This document shows positions 50,275 to 57,391 of a DNA stretch of 64,000 bases, one piece after another. This stretch comes from Azophilus sp965220835 (GTDB taxonomy: Bacteria > Pseudomonadota > Gammaproteobacteria > Pseudomonadales > Azotimanducaceae). How positions within the stretch are numbered: position 1 is the first letter of the stretch; every line of letters begins with the position of its first letter. The position numbers and the translations under genes are program-made. Under the pieces are notes generated by a model, which saw only the letters and a list, made by a program, of their open reading frames with translations, had not been told where the DNA came from and searched no databases. The stretch is taken from the NCBI GenBank assembly GCA_965220835.1, contig OZ244842.1, forward strand, positions 1,426,001 through 1,490,000, given 5' to 3'.

Positions 50275-51538
50275 CCGGGCTTTGGTTCCGGGCCACTTCG
50301 CGGAACGGGCCCCGGTCGAATCGGGGTTCCTTGGGCATGCCGAGCACGCGCTCGGCAATGATGTTGCGCTGAATCTCGTCCGTGCCGCCAGCGATGGAGA
50401 CCGCCGGCACGGACAGCAATATCTCCGCGATCAATCCATTCTCCGGGCCGTCCTCGCCCGCCAGCAGCGCATCGGTGCCGGCTATCATCGTATGCACGCG
50501 AGCCGCCAAGCGGGCCACATGGCTGGCGGCAAGCTTGCCGAGCGAGCCTTCCGGCCCTTGCGGCTGGCCATGTTGCTGAGCCGCCCGGGCACGGCGGGCG
50601 GTCCACTCGGCGCTGCTGGAGAGAATGAGCAGGCGCGCCAGCTCCTGGCGCAATGCGGGGTTTTCGATGCGGCCGCTGGCCAAGGCGCTCGGCAGCGCGA
50701 GGTCGACTCGCCCAGCGCGCTGCGGGTACCACTTGTAGGGCGCCATGACCGTGGCCGTCTCCTCGGCCTCCTCATCGTGAATGGTTCCTCGCTGCTGCGC
50801 CCGGCTTGCCACATCCGCCCGCCCCGACCGCAACCCGTCGGCACGGCGACGCTCATGGGCCAAGGTGGTCATGGCCACCGTCCAGCCTTGGCCGAGCTTG
50901 CCCACCAAATGCTCCGCCTTGACCTCGGCGTTGTTGAGGAACACTTGATTGAAGGACGCATAGCCGTTCATCTGCTTGAGTGGCCGCACCTCGACCCCTG
51001 GCTGGCGCATGTCGATGACGAAGTAGCTTAAGCCTTGGTGCTTGGGCGCATCCCAATCCGTGCGCGCCAACAGCAAGCCCCAGTCCGCGTGATGGGCGCT
51101 GGTGGTCCAAACTTTCTGGCCGTTGACGATCCAGCATTCCCCATCAAACTCAGCACGGGTGAGCGCGCCGGCCAAGTCGGAGCCGCTGCCCGGCTCGCTG
51201 AACAACTGGCACCAAACGTCCTCGCCAGTGAGGATGCGGCGCAGGAATTGCGCCTTTTGCGCATCGCTGCCGTGCTCCAGCAGGGTCGCCGCCGCCAACA
51301 GCCGAATGCCGCCGGTGGCCACGCCGACGGCGCCGATGCGGGCAAACTCCTGTTCAACCACCCGAGTCAACTCCGCAGACAATCCGCGGCCGTGCCACTC
51401 CGGCGGCCAGTCCGGCACGCCCCAGCCGGACTCCAGCAACTTCTCGCGCCACTCGACCAAGCCGGCATTCGGATCCCAATGGTCGTTCAGCCAAGCGCTG
51501 ACCTCATCGCGAACGGCCACTTCGCCCGGCGCGCTCAT
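50267..51538 (-). CDS. Acyl-CoA dehydrogenase
   Basis: The 423-residue flavoprotein has the FAD-binding CQLFSEPGSGSDLAGALTRAEFDG and, near the end, AGGTDEIQRNIIAERVLGMP. It starts as ATGA overlapping the preceding acyl-CoA dehydrogenase and runs straight into the RND adaptor. Paired acyl-CoA dehydrogenases of this type often act as alpha2beta2 heterotetramers on sterol-like side chains. That is an inference for these. Confidence 0.92.
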   Translation of the reverse strand: MSAPGEVAVRDEVSAWLNDHWDPNAGLVEWREKLLESGWGVPDWPPEWHGRGLSAELTRVVEQEFARIGAVGVATGGIRLLAAATLLEHGSDAQKAQFLRRILTGEDVWCQLFSEPGSGSDLAGALTRAEFDGECWIVNGQKVWTTSAHHADWGLLLARTDWDAPKHQGLSYFVIDMRQPGVEVRPLKQMNGYASFNQVFLNNAEVKAEHLVGKLGQGWTVAMTTLAHERRRADGLRSGRADVASRAQQRGTIHDEEAEETATVMAPYKWYPQRAGRVDLALPSALASGRIENPALRQELARLLILSSSAEWTARRARAAQQHGQPQGPEGSLGKLAASHVARLAARVHTMIAGTDALLAGEDGPENGLIAEILLSVPAVSIAGGTDEIQRNIIAERVLGMPKEPRFDRGPFREVARNQSPDA

Positions 51539-52791
51539 GCCACGGCCTCGGTCGGCGCTGACTGGGACTCGCGCCGTTCAAGGCATTGGATCATTCGCTC
51601 CCGGTGCCAAGCCGGGTCGCCAAGCAGCACTTCAGAGCTCTTGGCGCGCTTGTACCAAAGCTGGGTGTCCTGATCCCATGTGAAGCCGATGCCGCCATGC
51701 AACTGAATGGCCTCGATGGCAGCCTGCAAGTACGCCTCGCCGGCAGCCGCCTTGGCCAAGCTGGCTTGGTAGGCCAGTTGCTCGGGATTGGCGTCGGCCA
51801 TTTGGGCGGCGTGATAGGCCGCCGACTTCATCAATTCGACTTGCAGCAGCAGCTCCGCGCAGCGGTGCTTGATGGCTTGGAAGGAGGCGACGGCGCGCCC
51901 GAACTGCATGCGCAGCTTGATGTAATCAAGGGTGTCCTCCAGCAGACGCTGGGCGCCGCCAGCCATCTCATTAGCGAGCGCAATGGCGCCGATGTCCAAG
52001 GTCTCGGCCAAGGCGGGCCCTGCCTCGCCCAGGGCCCCGAGCAGTTCCGCCGGCACGCCCTCCAGTTCTATTCGGGCCAGTTGGCGCGTTGGATCCAACA
52101 CCTGCAGGCGCCGCCGGCTGAGGCCCGGCGCGTCCCCCGCCACCGCAAACAACGACAGCCCCGCCAAACCGCGCTGTTGCTTCCTTGGAGCATTTGCAGA
52201 CGCTTCGCTGGCTGGCTGGCTGACGCTTCGGCGGCGCACCGTTGCGGGATTGGTTGAAGGCTCCGTTCGGGCCGCAACCAGCAGCAGGTTCGCGTTGCAG
52301 CCGTCCAGCACATGGTCCTTGCAGCCGGTGAGCGAGTAGCCGCCATCCACGGCAGACGCCTGCATGGCAATGGGCTCAATCCCCGGCTCACCGCCTGGTT
52401 CGGCGAAGGCCAGCGCCGCCAAGGTCTCGCCGCTGGCGATGCCCGGCAACCAGCGCTGCTTCTGCGCCTCGCTGCCGATTCGGCGCAGGGCGTTGGCCGC
52501 CAGCACCGCCGAGGCCAGGTAGGGCGCGCAAAGGAGCACGCGGCCCATCTCCTCCATGGCCAGACCCAACTCCACCAAACCGAAGCCGCTGCCGCCGTAG
52601 CGTTCAGGGACCATCAGCCCGGCCAGCCCCAATTCGTCCGCCATGCGCCGCCAAACCGCCGGATCAAACCCCGTCGCGGTGTCCATCAGGCGGCGCACCT
52701 CGGAGGTCGGGGAAGCCGCCGCCATGAAGCGACGCAGCATGTCGCGGAACTGGCGCTGCTCTTCGGTGAAGTGAAACTGAACGTCCGACAT
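51535..52791 (-). CDS. Acyl-CoA dehydrogenase, divergent, with a central insertion
   Basis: The 418-residue protein is shorter in the active-site region and lacks a clear second FAD motif, as in the non-catalytic partner of heteromeric acyl-CoA dehydrogenases. An unusual low-complexity stretch of about 30 residues (Thr176 to Gly208) interrupts the middle beta domain between LLLVAART and LAGLSLFAVAG. The C-terminal helices (HGGIGFTWDQDTQLWYKRAK) are normal. It is the first gene of a four-gene unit ending in the RND pump. Confidence 0.88.
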   Translation of the reverse strand: MSDVQFHFTEEQRQFRDMLRRFMAAASPTSEVRRLMDTATGFDPAVWRRMADELGLAGLMVPERYGGSGFGLVELGLAMEEMGRVLLCAPYLASAVLAANALRRIGSEAQKQRWLPGIASGETLAALAFAEPGGEPGIEPIAMQASAVDGGYSLTGCKDHVLDGCNANLLLVAARTEPSTNPATVRRRSVSQPASEASANAPRKQQRGLAGLSLFAVAGDAPGLSRRRLQVLDPTRQLARIELEGVPAELLGALGEAGPALAETLDIGAIALANEMAGGAQRLLEDTLDYIKLRMQFGRAVASFQAIKHRCAELLLQVELMKSAAYHAAQMADANPEQLAYQASLAKAAAGEAYLQAAIEAIQLHGGIGFTWDQDTQLWYKRAKSSEVLLGDPAWHRERMIQCLERRESQSAPTEAVA

Positions 52792-52805
52792 GCTTGCTTT
52801 GCAGG

Positions 52806-52881
<76 letters not shown>

Positions 52882-52905
52882 ACGGCAGGAAGCAAGAGGG
52901 CCGGA

Positions 52906-52934
52906 ATGCTACGGGGCGGGTTTGGTTCTGTCAA
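52906..52934 (-). promoter_or_regulatory. tRNA-Ala promoter
   Basis: On the minus strand, TTGACA is followed by exactly 17 bases and TAGCAT, ending 24 bp upstream of the tRNA. A GC-rich discriminator follows, as is usual for stable-RNA promoters. Confidence 0.7.
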
Positions 52935-52950
52935 TGCGTGCGCCGAAGGC
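52933..52950. repeat. Left target-site duplication of the IS (18 bp)
   Basis: The sequence aatgcgtgcgccgaaggc is repeated exactly at 54360-54377, on the other side of the element. Its first two bases overlap the -35 of the tRNA promoter. Confidence 0.82.
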
Positions 52951-53016
52951 TGTTGGCAACAAATAGATATGTCCGGTTCTGGAACAAATGAACTGTCCGG
53001 TTCTCCCATCCGTGTT

Positions 53017-53081
53017 CCGGCCCTTTCCGCCGCCCCGCGAAGGGAGCGGAGCGACCGCAGCGGGGCGGCGGAAAGGGCCGG
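53017..53081. terminator. 22-bp inverted repeat downstream of the transposase
   Basis: A perfect GC-rich stem of 22 bp with a 21-nt loop lies 13 bp past the transposase stop. There is no T-run, so it may be a transcript end, or a structure protecting the IS from outside transcription. Confidence 0.55.
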
Positions 53082-53094
53082 CGGCGCGGCCCAC

Positions 53095-54273
53095 CTAGGC
53101 GGCCTCCGCCAAGGGCTTCGGGCGGGGCGTCCCGTCCCCTTCATAGCGCTGCAGCAGCCGCGGCCCGTGCCACACCGACAGGCTGCCGTCCAGGTGCCGG
53201 CGCACCTTCACCTTCACCTTCACGTAGTGCGGGCGCTCCCCGTCCGCCTCGATCTGCAGCGTCAGGCGCTCGAACCGCACGCAGTTGTCCCGGCCCACAA
53301 CCCGCTCGTGCACCTCGCACAGGATGTCGTCCAGCGCTTGAGGGCCTTCCATCGGCACGAACGCCGACCCCGCCTCCCGAGGCGGACGCGCGAACTCCGC
53401 GTTGAAGGCCGGCATGTAAGCCTCCGCCAGGTACCGGTTCGCCGCCGCCATGTCCGTGATCCCCGCCAGCGCCAGCTCCTTGACCAGCCGGTCCTGGTGC
53501 GTGCCGAACATCCGCTCCGAACGCCCCCGGGCCTCCGGCGAGTACGCCGGGACCATCTCGACCCCAAGCCGCGCCATCGCCCGCCCGAACTGGGTCGGGT
53601 TGTCCTTGTCCACCTTGCCCCCGGCCTCCGGCGTGTGCCAGTAGTGGGAGCCGCGGTCCGTGTGGATCGAGCTAAAAAGCCCTTTCAACTCAACCACCTC
53701 CCGCACGCCCCGGAAGCTGCTCATGGTCCCCTCCTCGTCGCAGAAAAACATCGAGTAGTGCTCGTTGGTCGCGTCGTCCATCGTCACGACCAGGTCCCAC
53801 ACCGCGCCGGGAACCCACTCGTGCGTGCTGCCGTCCTGGTGCAGCAGCATCCCCGGCCACGGCGCCGGCTCCCGGCGCCGGCGGTGCGTCCCCCGGCCCT
53901 TCCCGCGCTCCACCGCGCCGTGCTCCTGAAGCTTGGTCCGGACCCAGTTGTAGCTCCGCTTCCCGCCCTCCCGCCGGTAGAAGGCGTAGTAGTGCTTGAC
54001 GTTCCACCCCTCGTGCCGCGTCCGGTAGCGGTCCACCATCCGCATCACCTCGTCCACCGGCGCCGCCCGGTGCGACGCCCGCGACACCCGACGGTCACGC
54101 AGGCCCTCGATCCCGTCCGACTCGTAGCGCTCCACCTGACGCCGGAAGGTCCGGTCGCAAACCCCGAGCAGCTGCGCCGCCTCCGCCTGCGTCAGCCGAC
54201 GCTCCGTCCACAGCGCGTATGTGTCCTCGAACACCGCCATCCTCCTGTCCTGGTTGACTTGAACAATGCCCAT
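53095..54273 (-). CDS. IS1202/ISNCY-family transposase
   Basis: The 392-residue protein has an N-terminal helix-turn-helix (RRLTQAEAAQLLGVCDRTFRR) and a DDE core: GMLLHQDGSTHEW (first Asp), SIHTDRGSHYWHTPE (second Asp) and GRSERMFGTHQDRLVKEL (Glu). The length and domain order are complete. The ATG is near the right inverted repeat. The gene is probably functional. Confidence 0.92.
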   Translation of the reverse strand: MGIVQVNQDRRMAVFEDTYALWTERRLTQAEAAQLLGVCDRTFRRQVERYESDGIEGLRDRRVSRASHRAAPVDEVMRMVDRYRTRHEGWNVKHYYAFYRREGGKRSYNWVRTKLQEHGAVERGKGRGTHRRRREPAPWPGMLLHQDGSTHEWVPGAVWDLVVTMDDATNEHYSMFFCDEEGTMSSFRGVREVVELKGLFSSIHTDRGSHYWHTPEAGGKVDKDNPTQFGRAMARLGVEMVPAYSPEARGRSERMFGTHQDRLVKELALAGITDMAAANRYLAEAYMPAFNAEFARPPREAGSAFVPMEGPQALDDILCEVHERVVGRDNCVRFERLTLQIEADGERPHYVKVKVKVRRHLDGSLSVWHGPRLLQRYEGDGTPRPKPLAEAA

Positions 54274-54359
54274 GACTGCCTCCGAACCGTTGCGATTCGG
54301 CGCAGTCTGAAACCGGACAGTTCACTTGTTACAGGACCGGACAATTTATTTGTTCTCAA

Positions 54360-54377
54360 AATGCGTGCGCCGAAGGC
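54360..54377. repeat. Right target-site duplication of the IS (18 bp)
   Basis: It is identical to 52933-52950. It is part of a hairpin-forming repeat (gtgcgccgaaggcgcac), so the IS inserted into or next to a palindromic repeat element. Confidence 0.82.
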
Positions 54378-54384
54378 GCACGTT

Positions 54385-54575
54385 CGAGTTGCTTCGCAAC
54401 TCGGCGGGCTCTGGCCCTAAAGGGCCAAGGTTCGTTGGCAGTTTCGCTGGCGCAAAACTGCGCGAACCAACGCGCACGTGCGAGTTGCTTCGCAACTCGG
54501 CGGACCCTAGCCCTAAAGGGCCAAGGTTCGTTGGCGGTTTCGCTGGCGCAAAACTGCGCGTGCGAGCCCGTGAGC
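54385..54575. repeat. 96-bp tandem repeat of palindromic modules, two copies
   Basis: The units begin at 54385 and 54481 with cgagttgcttcgcaactcg, followed by ggccctaaagggccaagg and a gtttcgctggcgcaaaac module. This array fills most of the 313 bp between the transposase start and vapC; I see no gene there. Confidence 0.9.
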
Positions 54576-54586
54576 CTTTTTTGGGG

Positions 54587-55009
54587 CTATTCCTTCGGGT
54601 TGAGCGTGGGGATGCGTTGGCGTGAACTCAAACGGTAAATCGCAAAGTCGCTATCCAAAGTGAAGACCACGCTATTCGCCTGCAATTCGGCCATGCGGAC
54701 GATACATGCATCCGCAAGGGACATCGGGACATTCTGATATCTGTTCAACAGGCGAGAAACCGCTGTCACCTCATCACCCAGACTGAACGACAGGGCTAAG
54801 GCTCCGCGCCCGAACAAGTCCAAGACTGCACTATGGGCCCCGGCACCCATCCGCCGAGCCAAAAGGCAGGCTTCTGTGACTACCGGCTCACAAACAAGCA
54901 AGGGCAAGGAAAGGCCGTCCCAAGTTTCAGTCGCCCAACGATGGTGCCGGTCGCGTGGATTGAGCAACGCGATCAAAGGCCCCGTATCAAGAATATGGCT
55001 TCGGATCAC
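54587..55009 (-). CDS. vapC: VapC-type PIN-domain toxin
   Basis: The 140-residue PIN-domain ribonuclease has the acidic residues expected for metal binding: Asp8 in HILDTGPLIALLN, Glu in VTEACLLARR, Asp in SLADACIVRMAE and Asp in VFTLDSDFAIY. The GTG start overlaps the antitoxin stop as GTGA, which is the standard toxin-antitoxin arrangement. Confidence 0.9.
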   Translation of the reverse strand: MIRSHILDTGPLIALLNPRDRHHRWATETWDGLSLPLLVCEPVVTEACLLARRMGAGAHSAVLDLFGRGALALSFSLGDEVTAVSRLLNRYQNVPMSLADACIVRMAELQANSVVFTLDSDFAIYRLSSRQRIPTLNPKE

Positions 55010-55245
55010 TCTCCCAAGCCTTCCAGGTACTTCTTGTTCACGGAAAGATCGGAAGGGCCGGGAAATGCCCCGACCAAATCGTTCAATCCGGACAAACCCC
55101 CTCTTGCAGGTGAAGCTTGCTCTCCCTGCAGAAATACCCGAATGGCCTCGCGGACCAGTTCAGACTTGCTCATCTGCCTGCGATTCGCAGCCGCAGCAAG
55201 CTCGGATGCGAGTGCATCGGGAACCTTGAACGAAATGGTGTTCAT
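55006..55245 (-). CDS. Ribbon-helix-helix antitoxin
   Basis: The 79-residue protein has an N-terminal ribbon-helix-helix DNA-binding domain (MNTISFKVPDALASELAAAANRRQMSKSELVREAIRVFL). A flexible C-terminal tail that should bind the toxin follows (GLNDLVGAFPGPSDLSVNKKYLEGL). It precedes vapC in the operon. Confidence 0.88.
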   Translation of the reverse strand: MNTISFKVPDALASELAAAANRRQMSKSELVREAIRVFLQGEQASPARGGLSGLNDLVGAFPGPSDLSVNKKYLEGLGE

Positions 55246-55257
55246 CTGAATGAACTC

Positions 55258-55305
55258 GTATTACCTATGCCAATCAGTATTACGTTGCCCGCTGCAATCT
55301 GTCAA
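55258..55305 (-). promoter_or_regulatory. Toxin-antitoxin promoter with probable operator
   Basis: On the minus strand, TTGACA (55305-55300) and TAATAC (55282-55277) are separated by 17 bp. On the plus strand GTATTAC occurs at 55258-55264 and 55277-55283, a 19-bp-spaced direct repeat over the -10 and the start region. This fits autoregulation by the ribbon-helix-helix antitoxin. Confidence 0.72.
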
Positions 55306-55330
55306 CGCTCAGTTGCTTGTTGCTAACGAG

Positions 55331-55395
55331 CGAACCTTGGTGCCGAAGGGCCAAGGTTCGCTGGCAGCTTCGCTGGCGCGAAACTGCGCGTGCGG
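55331..55395. repeat. Palindromic repeat upstream of the TA operon
   Basis: It contains cgaaccttgg and ccaaggttcg as a 10-bp stem (55331-55360), then a ggcagcttcgctggcgcgaaactgc module like those at 37131 and 54385. Confidence 0.82.
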
Positions 55396-55410
55396 CCCGG
55401 TCTCGGTCGC

Positions 55411-57291
55411 TTAAGGCGTGTACCAGATGGGCGAGGTGTAGGCGCGGTCCTGGATGGTCAAGGGCAGACTCTCCGGCAGTTCGACGCCGAACCAGACCTT
55501 GTCTTTGGTGGTCCAGCGCGGGCGGGGAATTTCAATGACGCGGGCGTAGTAGAAGGCCCGTTGGCTTGGGTCAAAGTCCGGGTCGCGCCAGACCGTGGCC
55601 AATTCTGCAGCACCGATGCTGTTGTCGAAGGTGGCGTCGGCCAGGTTGACGGTTGAGCCGACGGGGCCGACCTTGCCCGTATCCGGGTCCGCCCTGCGCT
55701 CCCCGGACCAAGCGACGTCATAGACCCTTTCGTGCAGCGCGCCCTGCCCGTCCTGCCAACCCTTGACGATCTGGGTCCGGTCCAAGTTGGCGCCGTCCGG
55801 ATCCTTGGCGGCAACCAGGATGAACGACGGTGCGACGCCCTCCGGCGCTTCAATGAGATCGCCGCCCATGGGCACGCCGTTGCCGTAGGCAGCATCCAAG
55901 TAGCCGGGTTGGTGGATTAGGCCGGGCGCATAGTCCCAGCCGCCAAAGAATCGCACGCGGATGCGGGAACCGGTGGTGGCGTAGACCTCCCGCCGCTTCA
56001 TGGCGTCGAACAACGCCGCGCGGGTGTTCTCCCGCGCCCAGACCGCCGCATAGCCAGAGGCGACGATGTTCCAGTTCTGCCACAGGCGCCCGGCCATGAT
56101 GTTCTCGATGCGCGCAGCGCCGGGCTCGGACTCCGGGAACTTGCCGAAGAAATTGTCCTCCTCCGGCGTGGAGAAGCTGTTGTGGCCGTCCGTGCTGCCG
56201 ATCAGGCCGATCTTGAAAGGGTTGACGCCCAGCTCCGCCTCGTAGCTAAGCCCCAGCTTGAGGGCGCCCCGGGCATACTCATGCTGCAGCATCCAGTCTT
56301 CCTTGGCAGCGCTGCGGCCGATGTTGTCCCAATCCCAGTTCTCGAAATCGGCAAACTCATCTTCGGGCGACAGGGTCGGGTGCGCCTCGCCGTCACCCTT
56401 GACCTGGGTGACTTCGTAAATCGGCTCCCAACGGGCACGCAGGCTGGCGTACTCTGGGCCGATCGGCTCGCCATCCACGGTTTCCGCCGGGAACATCATG
56501 CCGTTGGACAGGTTGCCGTTGTGCGGCACGGCAATGACCTCGCCGCCGGTCTGCTGCTCGTAGCGGGCCAGCGCCTTCCACAGCTCCCGCGGATCCAAGC
56601 TGTCCTGGCCGGAGAAGGGAGGCAGTTGAGCCACGGTGTCGGCCCCATCCTTGTAGATGACCACCCGGTGCAGGTTGTTGCCGTTGATCATGGACGTCCA
56701 CTCGTAGCCGATGAAGGCCGTGAAGGTCCCCGGCCGATTGTGGTCATCGGCGGTCTGGGCCACGTCCTGCCAGATCAGGCGCCGCGTTTCCTCCGGGAAC
56801 GGCGGATGGTTGTCGGGATCCTCCATGCTGGCCACAAAGGCGCCGAACAGGCTCACCATGTCGCCAGTCTCCCGGTACTCAAGCCACTGCCTGCCCGCCG
56901 CGGTGCCGGTCACCAATGGGTCGTCCACGAAGAATCGGTAGAAGCCCTGCAGGTACTCGGCATGGTCGGAAACCACCAGAAAGTCCAACGGACGGCGCAG
57001 CTGCACGCGCATGCCATTGTGGGCGGTGAGCGCCTCGCCACGGGCGTAGCGGAAGGCATCGGCCGGGCTTAGGTTCATGTTGCCCAAGGAATAGGCATCC
57101 GCCGAGTTGCGGGTATGCAGGTGGGTGTCGCCCCAGTAGACGTTGTTGGGGTAATCCTGGCCAGCGGGTGCCGAATACTCGGCCGCCGCGGCAATCCCGA
57201 ACGCGCCTGCTAGGGCGAGGCCGAGAAGCAGCGGTTTTGTCCCGCCGATGTTGCGCCGCCGGTTTGCCAATTCACTGGGTAATGCAGCCAT
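55411..57291 (-). CDS. DUF3604 family protein
   Basis: The 626-residue exported protein has a signal peptide (about 1-35, ending GIAAAAEYS) and a DUF3604/PHP-like domain. The domain begins with NVYWGDTHLHTRNSADAYSLG and has LVVSDHAEYLQGFY, IAVPHNGNLSNGM and FKIGLIGSTDGHNSF. His/Asp metal motifs of this sort suggest a phosphoesterase-like fold. Function is unknown. The ATG at 57291 has aagagggg upstream. It lies 100 bp after the TonB receptor in the same direction. Confidence 0.9.
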   Translation of the reverse strand: MAALPSELANRRRNIGGTKPLLLGLALAGAFGIAAAAEYSAPAGQDYPNNVYWGDTHLHTRNSADAYSLGNMNLSPADAFRYARGEALTAHNGMRVQLRRPLDFLVVSDHAEYLQGFYRFFVDDPLVTGTAAGRQWLEYRETGDMVSLFGAFVASMEDPDNHPPFPEETRRLIWQDVAQTADDHNRPGTFTAFIGYEWTSMINGNNLHRVVIYKDGADTVAQLPPFSGQDSLDPRELWKALARYEQQTGGEVIAVPHNGNLSNGMMFPAETVDGEPIGPEYASLRARWEPIYEVTQVKGDGEAHPTLSPEDEFADFENWDWDNIGRSAAKEDWMLQHEYARGALKLGLSYEAELGVNPFKIGLIGSTDGHNSFSTPEEDNFFGKFPESEPGAARIENIMAGRLWQNWNIVASGYAAVWARENTRAALFDAMKRREVYATTGSRIRVRFFGGWDYAPGLIHQPGYLDAAYGNGVPMGGDLIEAPEGVAPSFILVAAKDPDGANLDRTQIVKGWQDGQGALHERVYDVAWSGERRADPDTGKVGPVGSTVNLADATFDNSIGAAELATVWRDPDFDPSQRAFYYARVIEIPRPRWTTKDKVWFGVELPESLPLTIQDRAYTSPIWYTP

Positions 57292-57391
57292 TCGCGTCCC
57301 CTCTTGCACCCGGCAACTGCCGAGTTGTACAGCAACTCCATTGCGCCACCAACGGCGGCGTTCCCGCTGGTCTGTCCAGCGCCCCGCCGCG

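Larger units (their letters stand above)
52951..54359 (-). mobile_element. Intact insertion sequence, IS1202/ISNCY-type (probably ISTde1-like)
   Basis: The element is about 1.41 kb, with ends accurate to two bases. It is bounded by imperfect inverted repeats (TTGGCAACAAAT on the left, TTGAGAACAAAT on the right) that each contain two TGTCCGGT-like motifs; the internal one continues as GAACTGTCCGGTT at both ends. It encodes a single transposase and is flanked by 18-bp direct repeats. Long duplications of this size are typical of the ISTde1 group of the IS1202 family. The insertion is probably recent, because the ends and duplication are intact. Confidence 0.88.
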
